Part shown: positions 1 to 11,979 of the stretch, piece after piece
How positions within the stretch are numbered: position 1 is the first letter of the stretch
How the letters are laid out: the number at the start of each line of letters is the position of its first letter
Source: Scortum barcoo
Taxonomy: Eukaryota; Chordata; Actinopteri; Centrarchiformes; Terapontidae
Length of the DNA stretch: 64,000 nucleotides
NCBI GenBank assembly: GCA_023238725.1
Contig: CM041553.1
Coordinates: 16,865,501 to 16,929,500, forward strand
Direction of reading: 5' to 3'
Translations under genes and position numbers: made by a program
Notes under the pieces: model-generated
The model's database searches: none
Seen by the model: only the letters and a program-made list of their open reading frames with translations
What the model was told of the DNA's origin: nothing

Positions 1-374
1 CTGCAGGATCACGGAGGAGCCGGGCTACGCGCTCTTCTCCTCCCTCTTCTCTTTCTACCTCCCGCTCATGGTCATTCTCATCATGTACTTTCGGGTCTAC
101 GTGGTGGCCCGCAGGACTACCAAGAGCCTGGAAGCGGGCGTCAAGCGGGAGAGAAACAAGTCCATGGAGGTGGTGCTCCGGATACACTGCCGCAGCGTGC
201 TGGAGGACGCGCGCCCGGCCAGCTCCAAGAGCAGCAAGAACCACCCGTTCCGGAGTTCGCTCTCCGTGCGCCTCATGAAGTTCTCCAGGGAGAAGAAGGC
301 TGCCAAAACCCTCGCCATCGTCGTGGGGATGTTCATCTTGTGTTGGCTGCCTTTTTTCTTCTTCCTGCCCATGG
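1..374 (+). CDS. adra1d: Alpha-1D adrenergic receptor, penultimate coding exon (5' truncated by window edge)
   Basis: This is part of a Gq-coupled adrenaline/noradrenaline receptor in the plasma membrane. Reading in frame from base 2 it encodes the end of extracellular loop 2 (CRITEEPGYA), TM5 (FSSLFSFYLPLMVILIMYF), intracellular loop 3 and most of TM6 (TLAIVVGMFILCWLPFFFF, with the CWLP toggle motif). Loop 3 has EAGVKRER, VVLRIHCR and FRSSLSVRLMKFSREKKAAK. These match the 1D subtype better than 1A or 1B, as recalled from the family. The exon stops after the first base of a Gly codon at a GTATGT donor. An intron inside TM6 is the known position in alpha-1 receptor genes. The codon phase joins exactly to the exon at 5773. 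The upstream exon part encoding the N-terminus to TM4 is outside the window. Confidence 0.93.
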
Positions 375-1495
375 GTATGTCTTAACTTTGCATCTCTGTT
401 CCAAACGTTTCTCCTGCTTTAGGTGCGCAAAGGGATGTTGTAATTTCACATATGTATCCATGTCAAAGATGGCTATTTCCAGAGACATCAAACGAACTCA
501 TTCTTGACATTTCTGCCCCCAGGTGACCTACTTGAATGAATAATTCAGCACCAACTGATGTAAATCGTTGGCAGTGATATGAGATTTTTTTTTCTAACTA
601 ATTAATTTTGTTTAATGTGACTAATTAATGCATTTGCGTCACTTGGAGTGATTCAAGCTTTTCAGGCTGCAGCTCCTCCTGAGAGCCTCATATATTTAAA
701 TAAGCCAACATACAGGCAGCAGGCACAGGCTGGAATTTAAACCAATAAACATTTACGGCTGATGAAAACTTACAACCACATGCAAACTGTACAGTAAGAT
801 TAAGGCATAGCAAAAACTGAATTTGGATTTCATTCTGTTTATTTTAAGAACTATGCCAGGAAAAGATGGAAACTGAGATAGTTTGAATGTTATAAAAACA
901 AGTGTTTAGGGTCAGAACAGGTCAAACCTACAATGTGACCATTAATTTGGTGCATTTTCCTGCCAGTAATTTTTGAGAGCCTATTTTGTCAGATGGCTAA
1001 TCTCAGATTTTTATAAGAGCTGTCAAAATAGACTGACATTCTTCAGTAATGAGCACTGTGAAACTAAATGCCACCATCGCATAACTCATTCCTAGTACCA
1101 TTTCTAGTGGGCTACCTGTTTTACTAAGAGTCTCACATATGAATCGTTAAACAAAGATACAGTATTTGCTTCTTAGGGGTTTTGTTTCATGGACTACATT
1201 GTAGTAGTGAAATTTTCCAGCTAAATTAAAGCATTATATTTTACCTGAATGTCTCAAAATAAGATAAAATGATTTGCATTGCAGAATAAAAATATAAGTG
1301 TTAATGTTAGAAAAGACCTCTTAAACTGACCCCATAGGAGTCATGGTGCGGTGTGGTTATGGAAATAGTCAGTAATCATCATTTGGTTGAAAGGCCCCTC
1401 ATTGAGGATTACCAATGCAAGTCATCATGGCCATACATAAACTGAGGGATGCAACGTGCATATAAAGCTATACTTACAGAAAATAATAGTATTGA

Positions 1496-1529
1496 CAACA
1501 CACACAAACACACACACTCACAGACACAC
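1496..1529. repeat. Impure CA-rich microsatellite
   Basis: This is a run of imperfect CA/ACAA units inside the adra1d intron. Confidence 0.7.
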
Positions 1530-3205
1530 TAATGGTGGCCTCATGAATTTTAATTTTGCATATATTTCACATAATTGATAGTAAAAGCCATTTTGGACAA
1601 ATTTTCAATATCTTATCCGGTATAGCACTCACAGCACTCATTCTTGCAGCACCTCTAAATGTATTGAATTGAATTATTTGAGCAAAGCCTCTAAGGGGGA
1701 GGGTGTTTGTATCCAGAGGTCAGAAGCCAAGGATAGGCTTGTGATTGAAAATTACTAAAGACAACAGTGACTTTTAGCACACACATTTTAATTGTTATTA
1801 GTAATCAATACACCATAACACAATTGGACATTACACACATTTTATCATACATACACCAAAACACTTATATTTATGTGTTAATTCTTGTAGAGTTAATTCT
1901 GACAAACCAGCTTTAATGATATCATTTTCATGAACATGTTTATGTGATGCCTTTCTGATCACATTATGCTGCCTGCTCTGGGAAATGTCATTTGTGATCT
2001 CAAGTCTGGAAGAGGCAATGACTCACAGTGTGGCATTTTGTGAAAAAAAAAAGTTTTTAAAAGAGAAAACAAAGGTCCTCCAGAAGTAACAACTATCTTA
2101 AAGAAATAAGTCTGAAGATATATCTTGAGTTTTTGTATGTATGCTGTATGATTTCTGGTAGATGGTAAAGGCCTTTAATTTACATGAAAAAAACTTGTCT
2201 AAACTAGGGTCTGCAGGATTACACCTATGGATGTAATTTCATTGTTAAAATAAAGTTAAAGTCCAAGGCATTCAAGCTCCTTGCTGGAAATCATCTGCCC
2301 TACAGAATCCCTCCTCTCCTCTGCAATGTGACCCTGAACTGTGACCTCCCCAAAGGAAGTAGTTTAGAAAATGAAGTCCGTTTAGGGATTATTAAAGCGA
2401 TACACTGTTGCTTTTATGAATTCATCCTATGGGGGAGGGTGGGTTGTTGTTTGCTTCCTATCTTGCTGAATAGTGTGGTGCAGTCACAACCCACCCTAAA
2501 TCCCTAGCCCGTCTTACCCATACATGGTCAGTCAGACTGACTGATGGTGGTACGTTGCGGAGACACATCACTAATGAGTAACCTTTTGCTGAGAGGCATA
2601 CATGTACTTTTAGCACCCCAATGCCAATCAGGCCTTTTTCCTATGATGATGCAAATTCAGACAAAGTAGTCTGAATCATCTGAAAACCCAGTGAAAGTAC
2701 CCTAACACCATTTGCTTACATTAATGCAACAGACTCATGAATCCATTTTTTATTGCCAGAAACTGCTGGAATAAAAAAGAAATAGCCTTTAAGAATCTTA
2801 TTCTTAAATGGATAATGGATCAAACACAAATACTGTAGTACATAGTAGTAGTATATGAATTATCCAACAGTGTTATAAATCCAGTCAGGATAAAGGCACG
2901 TAGTCATATGTACGTCAAGCTTCCAATTATTACTTTTTACAGTTTACTTTTTTTGTTTTAAAGGTGTATTGTCTATACTAATTTAAACAATAAACTTGGT
3001 TTGATCAAGATGACAATAATGTTTTGCAATACATATGTGATAACCAAATTAGTGTCCATAAGAGAAACACACATATCGAGATTAATATAATCATGGATTC
3101 TTTCATTTATGCTTAGATGGATTGAAATTATTAAGTGACTTTTATGTGGTCTTATATCCATACAATTTACACTTGTTGTTCAAAAGCATTCTCTTTTTTA
3201 AATTT

Positions 3206-3370
3206 TTTTGGGGGTTTTCACCCTTTTTTTATTTTATAGACAGCTACAGAGACAGGAAAGGTGGGAAGACACGCAGCAAAGGGACCCCAGCCAGGGAATC
3301 AAACCAGGGTCCGCTGCAGCGAGACTCAGGTCTCACATATATGCGCACACTCTACCAACTGCGCCACAGC
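3206..3370 (-). mobile_element. tRNA-derived SINE
   Basis: Read on the minus strand, the element starts with a tRNA-like head. It has a box A-like TGGCGCAGTTGG followed by GTAGAGTG, and a box B-like GGTTTGATTCC about 50 bases later. A unique body follows (CCTTTGCTGCGTGTCTTCCC, then CCTTTCCTGTCTC), ending in an A-rich tail. Near-identical flanks (GCATTCTCTTTTTTAAA around 3187-3203 and GCATTTTCTTTTTAAAG around 3369-3385) look like a target-site duplication. It is a degenerate pol III-type SINE and not a functional tRNA. Confidence 0.78.
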
Positions 3371-5772
3371 ATTTTCTTTTTAAAGGACCTGGTGATATTT
3401 TTCTTAATGTCAGAAACTCCCACATCCACCAATCAGTTCATGCAGGAGACCTTGTTGTCTAAAAACGATCAAATATACATTAGTAAACCCCACTGTTGCA
3501 CAGGATGACATGTTTCTTCAATATGATCACCATGGGCACTTTAATTTATTTTGAGTTGATCCCACATACACCATCCTGCTGCTATGAATTCTAACCCCCA
3601 ACAAACACACCGTTTAATCCGGTTTGTAATTTTTTGCTTAAAACTATAGTGCTGTTTTATAAAATTAATTACCCTTAAAAAAATCAACTTTATATTGGTG
3701 ATCAACTTTTAAAGAGTTAGTCTCTGGTAATTAAAGTAGCACTATGGCTAATATGATCATTAAAATATCTAATGCAGTCAGCACTGCTTACTATAAATGC
3801 TGCTTCCTATAAAGGATTCACTGAACTATATTTTGGTCCTTAGTGGGATGAGTTTTAAAAACCCTGACATCAAATGTTGACCTTCACGCAGACATTAAAT
3901 GTCAAGGAGATAATTCCCTAAGCTCTGTAACCGAGGTCTGCTCTCACAAAAGAGCCATCACACAATTTTGTCTGAGAAACTGAACAGGTCCCCGAGCTCC
4001 TTGATGGGCATCAGCGTGTATTCAAAGGATTGATTGGCTTTATGATTTATACTGGGATGTGAGCCAATGTGAGAAAAACCACATCCTCAGAAAAAATGGA
4101 AATCCTCTGGCACACATCAGGCTTAAAATAAACTGTTATCTCAAAGGCAATTAAACAAACAAAAAAAACCTTGAAAGAAATTACCTGTTGTCATGGTGTT
4201 GTGGTAGTGCGTCAGAGTGGTGAATCACTTGTCTGCCGTCAAGGTGATGTCATTTCAGTGAGAAGAATCAATGAACATTGCTGCCTTTAATGACTTTATT
4301 CATCTTAATCTTTAACCGTGTTGAGTCAAAACTGGCTTACAGATGAGTCTTTTAAAAGAATTAAAAACAAAGTAAGATTCAGGTAGCAGATACACACACA
4401 ACAATGTACAAGCTGCATACAATGTTACAAGTAAACAATTAAATGGTACAAAGTGCATTTGTTAGCGAGTGCACAGTATGTTGTTAGTACCTGATGAAAA
4501 ACATGAAACCATTACATTGTAAATCACATACATTAATTTTATTTATTTCTACATTGTACTAATAGAACTGAAATGAAAATGGACATCTGGGGCCAGGCAG
4601 CGCACACTTGACATTAGCACTGTGATATGTTGTCCTTATGTCCCAGGTCAACACTGTGTTAAATCCAAGCCTGGGGAGACAAGCAAGCAATAGGAAAAGG
4701 CAGCAAACCATGAAAAACAGCATGTCATACAAAAATTGCCATTGCATCGTATAATAAAATGATATAAAGGGAATATTTAAAGGTGTCCAAGACAAAATTT
4801 TCCAACATGACCCTAATGACAAAGACAGAGTTTGCATGAACCTGTGCTTGAGCCAGAGCAGCGATTACATGTAGAATCACTACACTGAGCCAGTGCAGAT
4901 TAGTTCAAACCTTGCAAACACCTTGCAAGACGAGGTATACCCTATCCTCTCAGAGAATAGGGGATTTATCTTGTTAGTAGTCTGGTTAATATGAAACAAA
5001 TGTGCATCAATTAAAGCCATTCGCAAAAAATGTAAATACTTAATAAGAAAAGAATGTATTATTATGCATTCTACAAAGTAAAGAAGAAGTAAAAGAATCA
5101 TAAAAAGAATAATGTGCATTGGGGCTTGTAGTTGAAGCATGCTCTGTCAATATCAGCTCCATTAATCAAAGTCCACCAAATGTCAGAACCTCCCCTGTTT
5201 GTATTAATAAACACAAACAAACAGCTACTGCTGCACAATAAATCATTACAAAATAATGCTGCGAGATAATGCTACTGTCAGAGTGATGAAAAATGTAAAA
5301 TGTAACAAAGTCACACAACGCAGTAGCCCACACACTTCATGAATTGTTTGCTGTGAGTCAAAGAAGACCCAATTCAGAATCCCAACAACATTGCTTTTTT
5401 ATATTGTTCCTAAAAAGATAAAACAATTAAACATGACTAATTGGTAATAAAATACAAACAGTTTAAAACTAAATTTAGTTGTTATTGTCTAATAATTCCA
5501 AATAATCACTTATCATTAATTGACAAAATGGCATAATACATCCCGTCGCCAAAAATCCTAATTTGATATTTTGCCTTTAGTATATATAGCAAAAGTTAAG
5601 AGAACAGACATTCTCATAATACAGCTACATTTTGCTTCAACTGTTCTTGATATTGAAGTTTATTTTGTAAAATATTCTTTGATTCTCAATGAAAAAAAAA
5701 TTCTCTGCTTTTATCGTGCATATATAATACGTTTACTCACAGATCTCTTCTGATGGCTTCCTCTTCTTCTAG

Positions 5773-6323
5773 GTTCCTTCTTTCCAGCACTGAAGCCATC
5801 CGAAACTGTATTCAAAGTGATCTTCTGGCTGGGCTACTTCAACAGCTGCATCAACCCCATGATCTACCCCTGCTCCAGCAAGGAGTTCCAGCGAGCTTTC
5901 ACTCGACTCCTCAGGTGCCAGTGTCACCAGAGACAGAGGGTCCTGCGTCGCTTCTATGACCAGAGGTGGAGGACGGCTGTCAAGGGAATGACAAGGGATG
6001 AGAGTGGAGACTACAAGCCTGGCTACGCTGTGCATGAATCCTGTGGCAGGTCTTTGTTACACAAGGGAAAAGGGCGCTCGCTAGGTTTCAAGAGATGGAG
6101 TCTGTTTCCACCTCTGCAAAAGTCCTCCTTCCAGCTCAAAGAGAAAGTGAACAATTTGTCAAATAAAATCAAGGGAGGGACAGGAAAAAGCACCACACCT
6201 GCAATGGGCCGGATTGATATAGTGGACACGGTCTCTATGGGGATTTACAACTCTTGTGAGCAGAGCAGTTATCAGTTCTACGATCTGGCAGACTGCTATG
6301 GCCTGAAAGAGACTGACATTTAG
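5773..6323 (+). CDS. adra1d: Alpha-1D adrenergic receptor, last coding exon
   Basis: This exon encodes extracellular loop 3, TM7 (VFKVIFWLGYFNSCINPMIY, with the NPxxY motif), the helix-8 region (PCSSKEFQRAF), a membrane-proximal Cys (RLLRCQC) that could be palmitoylated, and the cytoplasmic tail, ending LADCYGLKETDI and TAG. The first two bases complete the Gly codon from the exon ending at 374. The C-terminal ETDI matches the PDZ-binding tail known for alpha-1D receptors, which bind syntrophin-type PDZ proteins. This is the main reason for choosing the 1D subtype. No frameshift or stop interrupts it. Confidence 0.94.
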
Positions 6324-7060
6324 AGGGCCACCAGAGAATTTTTTTATTTATTTTCTAAGGACCACATTGGACCAACATGCAGGAAAGACTGTGATGAGGG
6401 ATAATTTTGTGCGCACAGAATATCTGAGAATCAAAGCTTGATTAAAGCTGAGGACTGAGAATGATGGCTGGATCCCAGCACAAACAGGACTAAAACTTTA
6501 TCTCTATCCCTCATCCCCATCATGTTTATTTACTTCTTGAGTGGCTTTGAAGCCACATTTTGGAAGTAGACACAAAAGTAGCTAAGTCCTTGGGTTTAAT
6601 GTGACTGTTGTCACTTGGAAGCACTGTGCATCTGGACCACAACTGACAGGTGTATGCACTTTTGGCAAGACATTTAACTTAAGAATCGTTTTTACTGTCA
6701 CACGTGTTTCATAGCCAGCTGACACTGTGCAATGTCTCCCAATGAATGGTGTATGCTTTGTTTGATACTCTGATTTTAAATAAAAAAAACATACCACTGT
6801 AATAAATTAAGAAAAATATTGTGAAGCTCTAAGAGACAAAAGTTAGTCATAAGTGCAATTTTTTATTGTTGCCAGAATGTTTGGATTTCATCAAATGTAA
6901 TATGTCAGAATGAATTGTAATACTGCCATTTTTCTATTTTGACAAGGCATTGTAAAGAAGCAGGCCAGCTAAGAATAAAGATGCTGCACAGTATTTATTC
7001 TGACCATTGGATTTATAAGTTAACTTGGCATTGATATGTACACTTGTTTAAATAAAATCC
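6324..7060 (+). other. adra1d: Probable adra1d 3' UTR with polyadenylation signals
   Basis: AT-rich non-coding sequence follows the stop codon. AATAAA hexamers are seen at 6974-6979 and 7051-7056. Which one is used cannot be told from sequence. Confidence 0.5.
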
Positions 7061-10000
7061 CATGAGTCCACTTACCAAACTGTAATTTGCATTGCTGAGT
7101 GAGTGCTAATGTGAAATGAAAATGCTCTTTTTGTATGTTTTTGATGTTATGTTTGTTTATGGAAGATGAAAAGCAAAATAAAAATGAGAGAAAGTAAGCT
7201 GAGTCAAGGCACCAATGTAATTTGATTCAAGATAGAAAAAAAAATCTACCCCATCCAGCAGGTGTCACTATTGTTTCAGTCATTTTTTCCTCCTTCACCT
7301 TTTCACCCACATGACACTTGTGCTTTTGGTAAGCAAAATTGCTTTTAGACAAAATATTGATGGCACTAATGGAAATATGTCAATATATGTACGTGAAAAG
7401 GTGAACAGAGTGGTGAAAAACTTCTGCTTGACAAATATACATACAGATTTAAATAAAAGAATTCAAAGAGAGTGACAGACTCACTTGCATTGGGCAGGAG
7501 CTACAGGCAATGTCGAGAAATAGAGAGAGCCTCTATCAAGACTAATAAATCTCATTAGCTTCCTGTCTCATTCCACCATGGGTTTACTCAAGTCTTGACC
7601 TAGGGGAAAGTCAGACAACTGAATCTGTCACTTAATTTGCAGCAAAAATTGATTTATAATGGAAAAAGCACATGAAGAGAAAGAAAGAGAATAAAATAAA
7701 CAGAAAACAGTTCTCATCTTCACTCCATAGAAGGACAGGCACACTAAGTAGAGAAAAACACAGTAACAGTTAAGATTTGGTGCCCAGACGGAAATGAAAG
7801 CACCAATTACTGCGGGGGGATGGGATGTACTCTCATCCAGACATTAATGGTAGAAATACATAGAAACATACAAACCAAATATACTGGAAAAAAAATAATA
7901 ATAATAATAAACATAGCTTGTCACAGTTAAATGTTCTTTTTTCTTGTCTTGTCTTTAAGAAGTACCCTTTGAAACATTCTTTCCCCTCAACTCTCACTCA
8001 CCCTCTTGTCTCAGAAATAAAAAAGTAAACAGACTTTAAACAACATATAACCATCAAATCCATTATCTAAACTCGCGTGATAAAAGTCTCTGGTTCCAAT
8101 TGCAATGTGTTTTTAAGATTATACAGTTTGCTCTTTCACAAGAGACAGCCACTGCAGTGACTCCTAATTGTGTACTGACATCTCTGGTGCTGGTTTAACA
8201 AAAATAAACTTTCTCTGTGGCTTAGAGCTAATAAACAGACAGCTGACAAACATCTAAGTTCATCATTTGCATAAAGCTGCCTGTAAGATTAATTTGCAAT
8301 GCATTCTGGGCACTCACATGATTAGGTTACAAGTTCGGCAACAGTAGAAAATAATATATGTATAATTTCAATTGCTAGAGTTTCCAGAAAAACTCTTTCC
8401 ACTCTCATTGCTCGCTTCACAGCAACGTTAAACCACACACTGAGTCATGGTTTCTTCTTTTTGTCAGTTGTCAGCAGATGGAAACACAGCCCTAAGTTCT
8501 GTCGCAGATAGCCTGGGGTTAGGTTGGCTGCCTGTACAGCCTTCAAGCTAAATATCTTTAGTATTTCAGCCCCAAATAATTCTGCCTTTATGTAAATGTA
8601 ACTCTGATATCAAAGCCTGAGGAGCAAAAATAAGACTGGCCTGAAAGACAAAACATATGTGCTCAGTGCTGAGTAAAAAAAAAAAGAAATTTATAATGAA
8701 AAATAACACTGTGAACAGATTAAGGGTATTGGCAGGAATTGTAAAACCGGAAGCCAAACCTGATACATTGATTGACACTGACAGTTATTACTGTGTTAAC
8801 TGAGATCAGTTTTTTTAATCTAAAATATCAGTGGACCAGATTTACAAGCCCTGCATAACGTCCCACCAACCAACTATCCAGTGTATACAAACAGGGATCT
8901 TTATATTATGCAACGTTTAACACCTAAAGGTCTATACATTAATTCTACACTGAGCTGTCTTTAAAATATCCTGAAAAATGAATTGAAAGAACTCAGTGCA
9001 TTTTGATATAATATTTACAATTTATAGCTACACATCTGTGCTTTATTTGATATTTAATTGCCTAAAAAGTGCCACAAAAATTGAAAAAAGACTTGAGTAG
9101 TCAGATGAGAGTAGTCTTGCCATAATGCAAGAAATATTGTGTATCTTTATGCACCAACAAGTCCTTATTTGTGATAAGTTATGTAAGAGTGTGTCTGTGC
9201 CTTTGCAGTATAGACCAGATGACATGTTGCAAATTAAAGATTTAGGAATCGGAAACATTTGGTTCCTCTTTCTATGATTCATTAACATGTGATGTGCATT
9301 TCATCTTCGTGTAGTTTAAACTCATTAGTAATTAATAACTGCAATTGTAATTTGTTGTAATTTCACAACAAACTTTGCTGAAGACTTATGTATTAGCTTT
9401 TCAAACTCAAAATAAATGTTAAAGATTCATTTTAAAATAACATAATAATAATATAATAATAATATGAAAATATGAATGAAAATAAGTATGTTTTATCTTG
9501 TCTTTAAAAATGAAGATATGATGTGTTGCAATAAAATAAAAGCATCACATCAGCATCAAAATAAGAGCACACCTTCATATGCACTCAGTCAACCACCACC
9601 TGCCATTTTGTCACAACAGCCTGAGGCCTGATACTGCTTTTAGTTATTTTTAGTGTGGCTGCAACTCCTGAATTGAGTCTGTCCTGACAACAGTCTTTTC
9701 ATAAGGGCAATCAAAACAAAATGTCATTCTGTATTCTTATTTATACCCAAGGACTTCATCTTGCAAGAATGTTCAGAAAAATAATCCTGACCTGCCTTGT
9801 GATTACATACTGACCACTGTTTTATCACAGCAATGGGAGACGGCTTGGTTGAGCTACGTTAAACTTGATACTTGTGCAACTTATTTCAAAGACTGACAGA
9901 TACATTATAATGATACATATATAATATAATATACATTACATATACATAAATACAAATTGTATGCCCCCTGCCTAACTTTCATCCTCTTTCATCTTGGACT

Positions 10001-10694
10001 AATTTTCATACTATAAACAATTAAACGTCTATAAAGACAATGTTTTTATAGACTCCTGTTTAGTTAAGTTTCAACCCCTGGGTTTTTCTTTTATCATTTT
10101 GAAAGAATTACAATTTGTGTTTTACTTGTGTTGTACTTTTTTGAATAATGGCACTGAGACATCTGTTAAAAGAGCATCAACAGCAAAAATATGATGAAGT
10201 TTTTACCTGAGAAGGAAATTTCTGTTGCGTCATTCTAGTGAAACTTCATGTACCCCTCTGATGAGGTCTCCTCAAGTTTTGCCTTACATGTCTTCTAAAT
10301 CATCTCTCCACCTTTTTTTTAAGTCTTGGGACTAGTTTTGAATCCCATGAGAAAACTGTTATCTTGGGTATAGTGTGATCCTCCGCCTCCTCTCTACTAC
10401 ATAGATTAAAGAAGACAAATTAATTTCAGTTGTAGCAATATGGCTCTATCTGCCACCTCCTTGGATCCATGTGAAGCTTCCTTTACTACTGGTGTTAAAA
10501 AATTCTTTTTCAAGGGAACTGTTCAAAATAAACACACAACAGACACCACAACTTGATTGTAGCCATATACATCTGAAACAATCTACTTTAGCAAGAGCCA
10601 TCCATATTTTTGGGCATTAACATAATATAGAGACACATGGTCAACCTGCAGTTCACAAAAACTTTCTGTTTTTTCCAATTTCCAGTGTCACTCA
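7061..10694. other. Intergenic, no gene recognised
   Basis: The stretch is AT-rich, with an (AAT)n run at 7893-7910 and an AT-rich patch near 9910-9950. No ORF here has a recognisable family, and no RNA gene was seen. Confidence 0.6.
7893..7910. repeat. (AAT)n microsatellite
   Basis: About six tandem AAT units follow an A run. Confidence 0.8.
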
Positions 10695-10733
10695 CAACCA
10701 TGATTTCATACATCAAAGTTGAAATCATGGTTG
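10695..10733. repeat. Perfect short inverted repeat (hairpin)
   Basis: The arms CAACCATGATTTCA (10695-10708) and TGAAATCATGGTTG (10720-10733) are perfect 14-bp complements separated by 11 bases. The hairpin lies just 3' of the minus-strand GPCR gene. Its function is unknown. Confidence 0.8.
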
Positions 10734-10883
10734 ATGGTGGTCTCTCCCTCCCTATGTCTTATTGTATAATTAGGGTTATTCCTGATCCAAACCCATATTT
10801 CCATGTTGTAGACAAAAAATTGGAGCTCTCTGTGAATAGTGCCCTTATTATTTACAGAAAACACAAAATACATAGATGCTATC

Positions 10884-10889
10884 TTTATT
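10884..10889 (-). promoter_or_regulatory. Polyadenylation hexamer abutting the GPCR stop codon
   Basis: On the minus strand the stop codon TAA (10892-10890) is followed at once by AATAAA. If used, the 3' UTR would be very short. A more distal signal is equally possible. Confidence 0.4.
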
Positions 10890-11966
10890 TTATGATTGAT
10901 CTGCACGTTCATTTGGCTCCCTCCTAGTGTGCGATAACTCCATCCCAGGGGAGGATCCAGGCAGGCAGACCCTGCAGCCCATGAACATGAGGAATGCCCT
11001 ACGGAAGGAACGATTGAAGAAACCATAGAGGAAGGGATTGAGAGATGAGTTGATATATCCTAGCCATAAAAAAATATCCCAGACGACCACCTCTGTGCTG
11101 TAGTCAATGAACGGGTCCACAATGTTGACTGTAAAGAAGGGCATCCAGAAGATTAGGAAAACGCCCATGATGATGCCCAAAGTTTTTGCTGCTTTTTTTT
11201 CCCTCCTCATAGTGTTCCGGTGTCTTTGTTTCTTGCTTGAGTCTTTGCCGACTCCGGCAGCCATCTGGCTTTCCATGGCACTGATCTGCATGGCCTGCCG
11301 TTTGGCAGCTTTAAAGATCTTCCAGTAGGCCACTAGCATGATAGCCATCGGCAAATAAAAGGCTACCAAGGAGGCCATGACAGCATAAATGCGATTGACC
11401 AAGAACACACATACGTCTTTAGGCAGCAGGATGTCCACACCGGCAATATGGAGATCTAGCATTATGGGGCCAAAGGACATGAGCATGGGAACAGCCCAAC
11501 ATACAACAATAAGGAGAGCTACCCGACTGCGGGACATCTTTAAAGAGTAAACTAGCGGGTTGCAGACAGCGTAGTATCGGTCAAAGGCAATGCAGCTGAG
11601 ATGGAATATGGATGCAGTGCAGAGCATGACATCTAGGCTAGAGTGAAGCTGACAAAAAAGGACACCGAAGTACCAGCATCCCTCCACGGTCCGAATCATA
11701 CTATAAGGCATCACTACCAGGCCAACAAGGCAGTCAGCTACTGCCAGGGACATGACGAAAGAGTTTGTGGGTGACTGCAATTGCTTGAAGTAGGCGATGG
11801 ACAAGACCACCAGGAAGTTGCCCACCACTGTGCAGACGATGCCAACAGAGAGGAAGGCATACAGGAAAATGCGAGAAGCCTGGTTCCTCAGTGTAGTGCA
11901 GGACTGAAGTTCAATCTGAAGTGATGTGTTAACATCGTCACACAATCCCAAGCTGCTGTTATCCAT
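10890..11966 (-). CDS. Trace amine-associated receptor-like (TAAR1-like) aminergic GPCR
   Basis: This is an intact 358-residue class A GPCR in one exon. It has N-glycosylation sites near residues 3 and 13 and seven membrane segments (about 34-57, 68-91, 105-127, 148-170, 194-216, 259-281, 293-315). The aminergic Asp 3.32 is D112 in LHSSLDVML. DRY is at 129-131, the loop disulfide pair is C105/C186, TM6 has FWMPFF and TM7 has NPFLY at 310-314. FKQLQSPTN, MPYSMIRTVEGCWYFG and TLGIIMGVFLIFW resemble TAAR1, and most TAARs have a single coding exon. The family fingerprint after NPxxY (an aromatic residue, then Trp-Phe) is not met: the sequence is NRSF. It could therefore be a TAAR relative outside the classical set, or a 5-HT4-like receptor. 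The role is probably sensing a biogenic or trace amine through a G protein. Confidence 0.85.
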   Translation of the reverse strand: MDNSSLGLCDDVNTSLQIELQSCTTLRNQASRIFLYAFLSVGIVCTVVGNFLVVLSIAYFKQLQSPTNSFVMSLAVADCLVGLVVMPYSMIRTVEGCWYFGVLFCQLHSSLDVMLCTASIFHLSCIAFDRYYAVCNPLVYSLKMSRSRVALLIVVCWAVPMLMSFGPIMLDLHIAGVDILLPKDVCVFLVNRIYAVMASLVAFYLPMAIMLVAYWKIFKAAKRQAMQISAMESQMAAGVGKDSSKKQRHRNTMRREKKAAKTLGIIMGVFLIFWMPFFTVNIVDPFIDYSTEVVVWDIFLWLGYINSSLNPFLYGFFNRSFRRAFLMFMGCRVCLPGSSPGMELSHTRREPNERADQS

Positions 11967-11979
11967 GGTCTAATCAAAC

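Larger units (their letters stand above)
375..5772 (+). other. adra1d: adra1d intron within TM6
   Basis: The intron is 5,398 bp, from a GTATGT donor at 375 to a pyrimidine-rich TTCTTCTAG acceptor ending at 5772. It is AT-rich, holds one SINE (3206-3370) and a CA-rich stretch near 1496-1529. I saw no coding potential; the short ORFs in it have no recognisable family. Confidence 0.88.

Noticed and set aside
97..372. Minus-strand ORF opposite the adra1d exon
   Set aside because: It is a shadow of a conserved receptor exon with matching splice donor.
3290..3370. tRNA gene
   Set aside because: The boxes are degenerate, no cloverleaf with a clear anticodon stem forms by eye, and a SINE body and A-rich tail follow.
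10637..10927. Plus-strand ORF of 96 codons
   Set aside because: It spans the hairpin and the antisense of the GPCR end; it has no domain or splice support.
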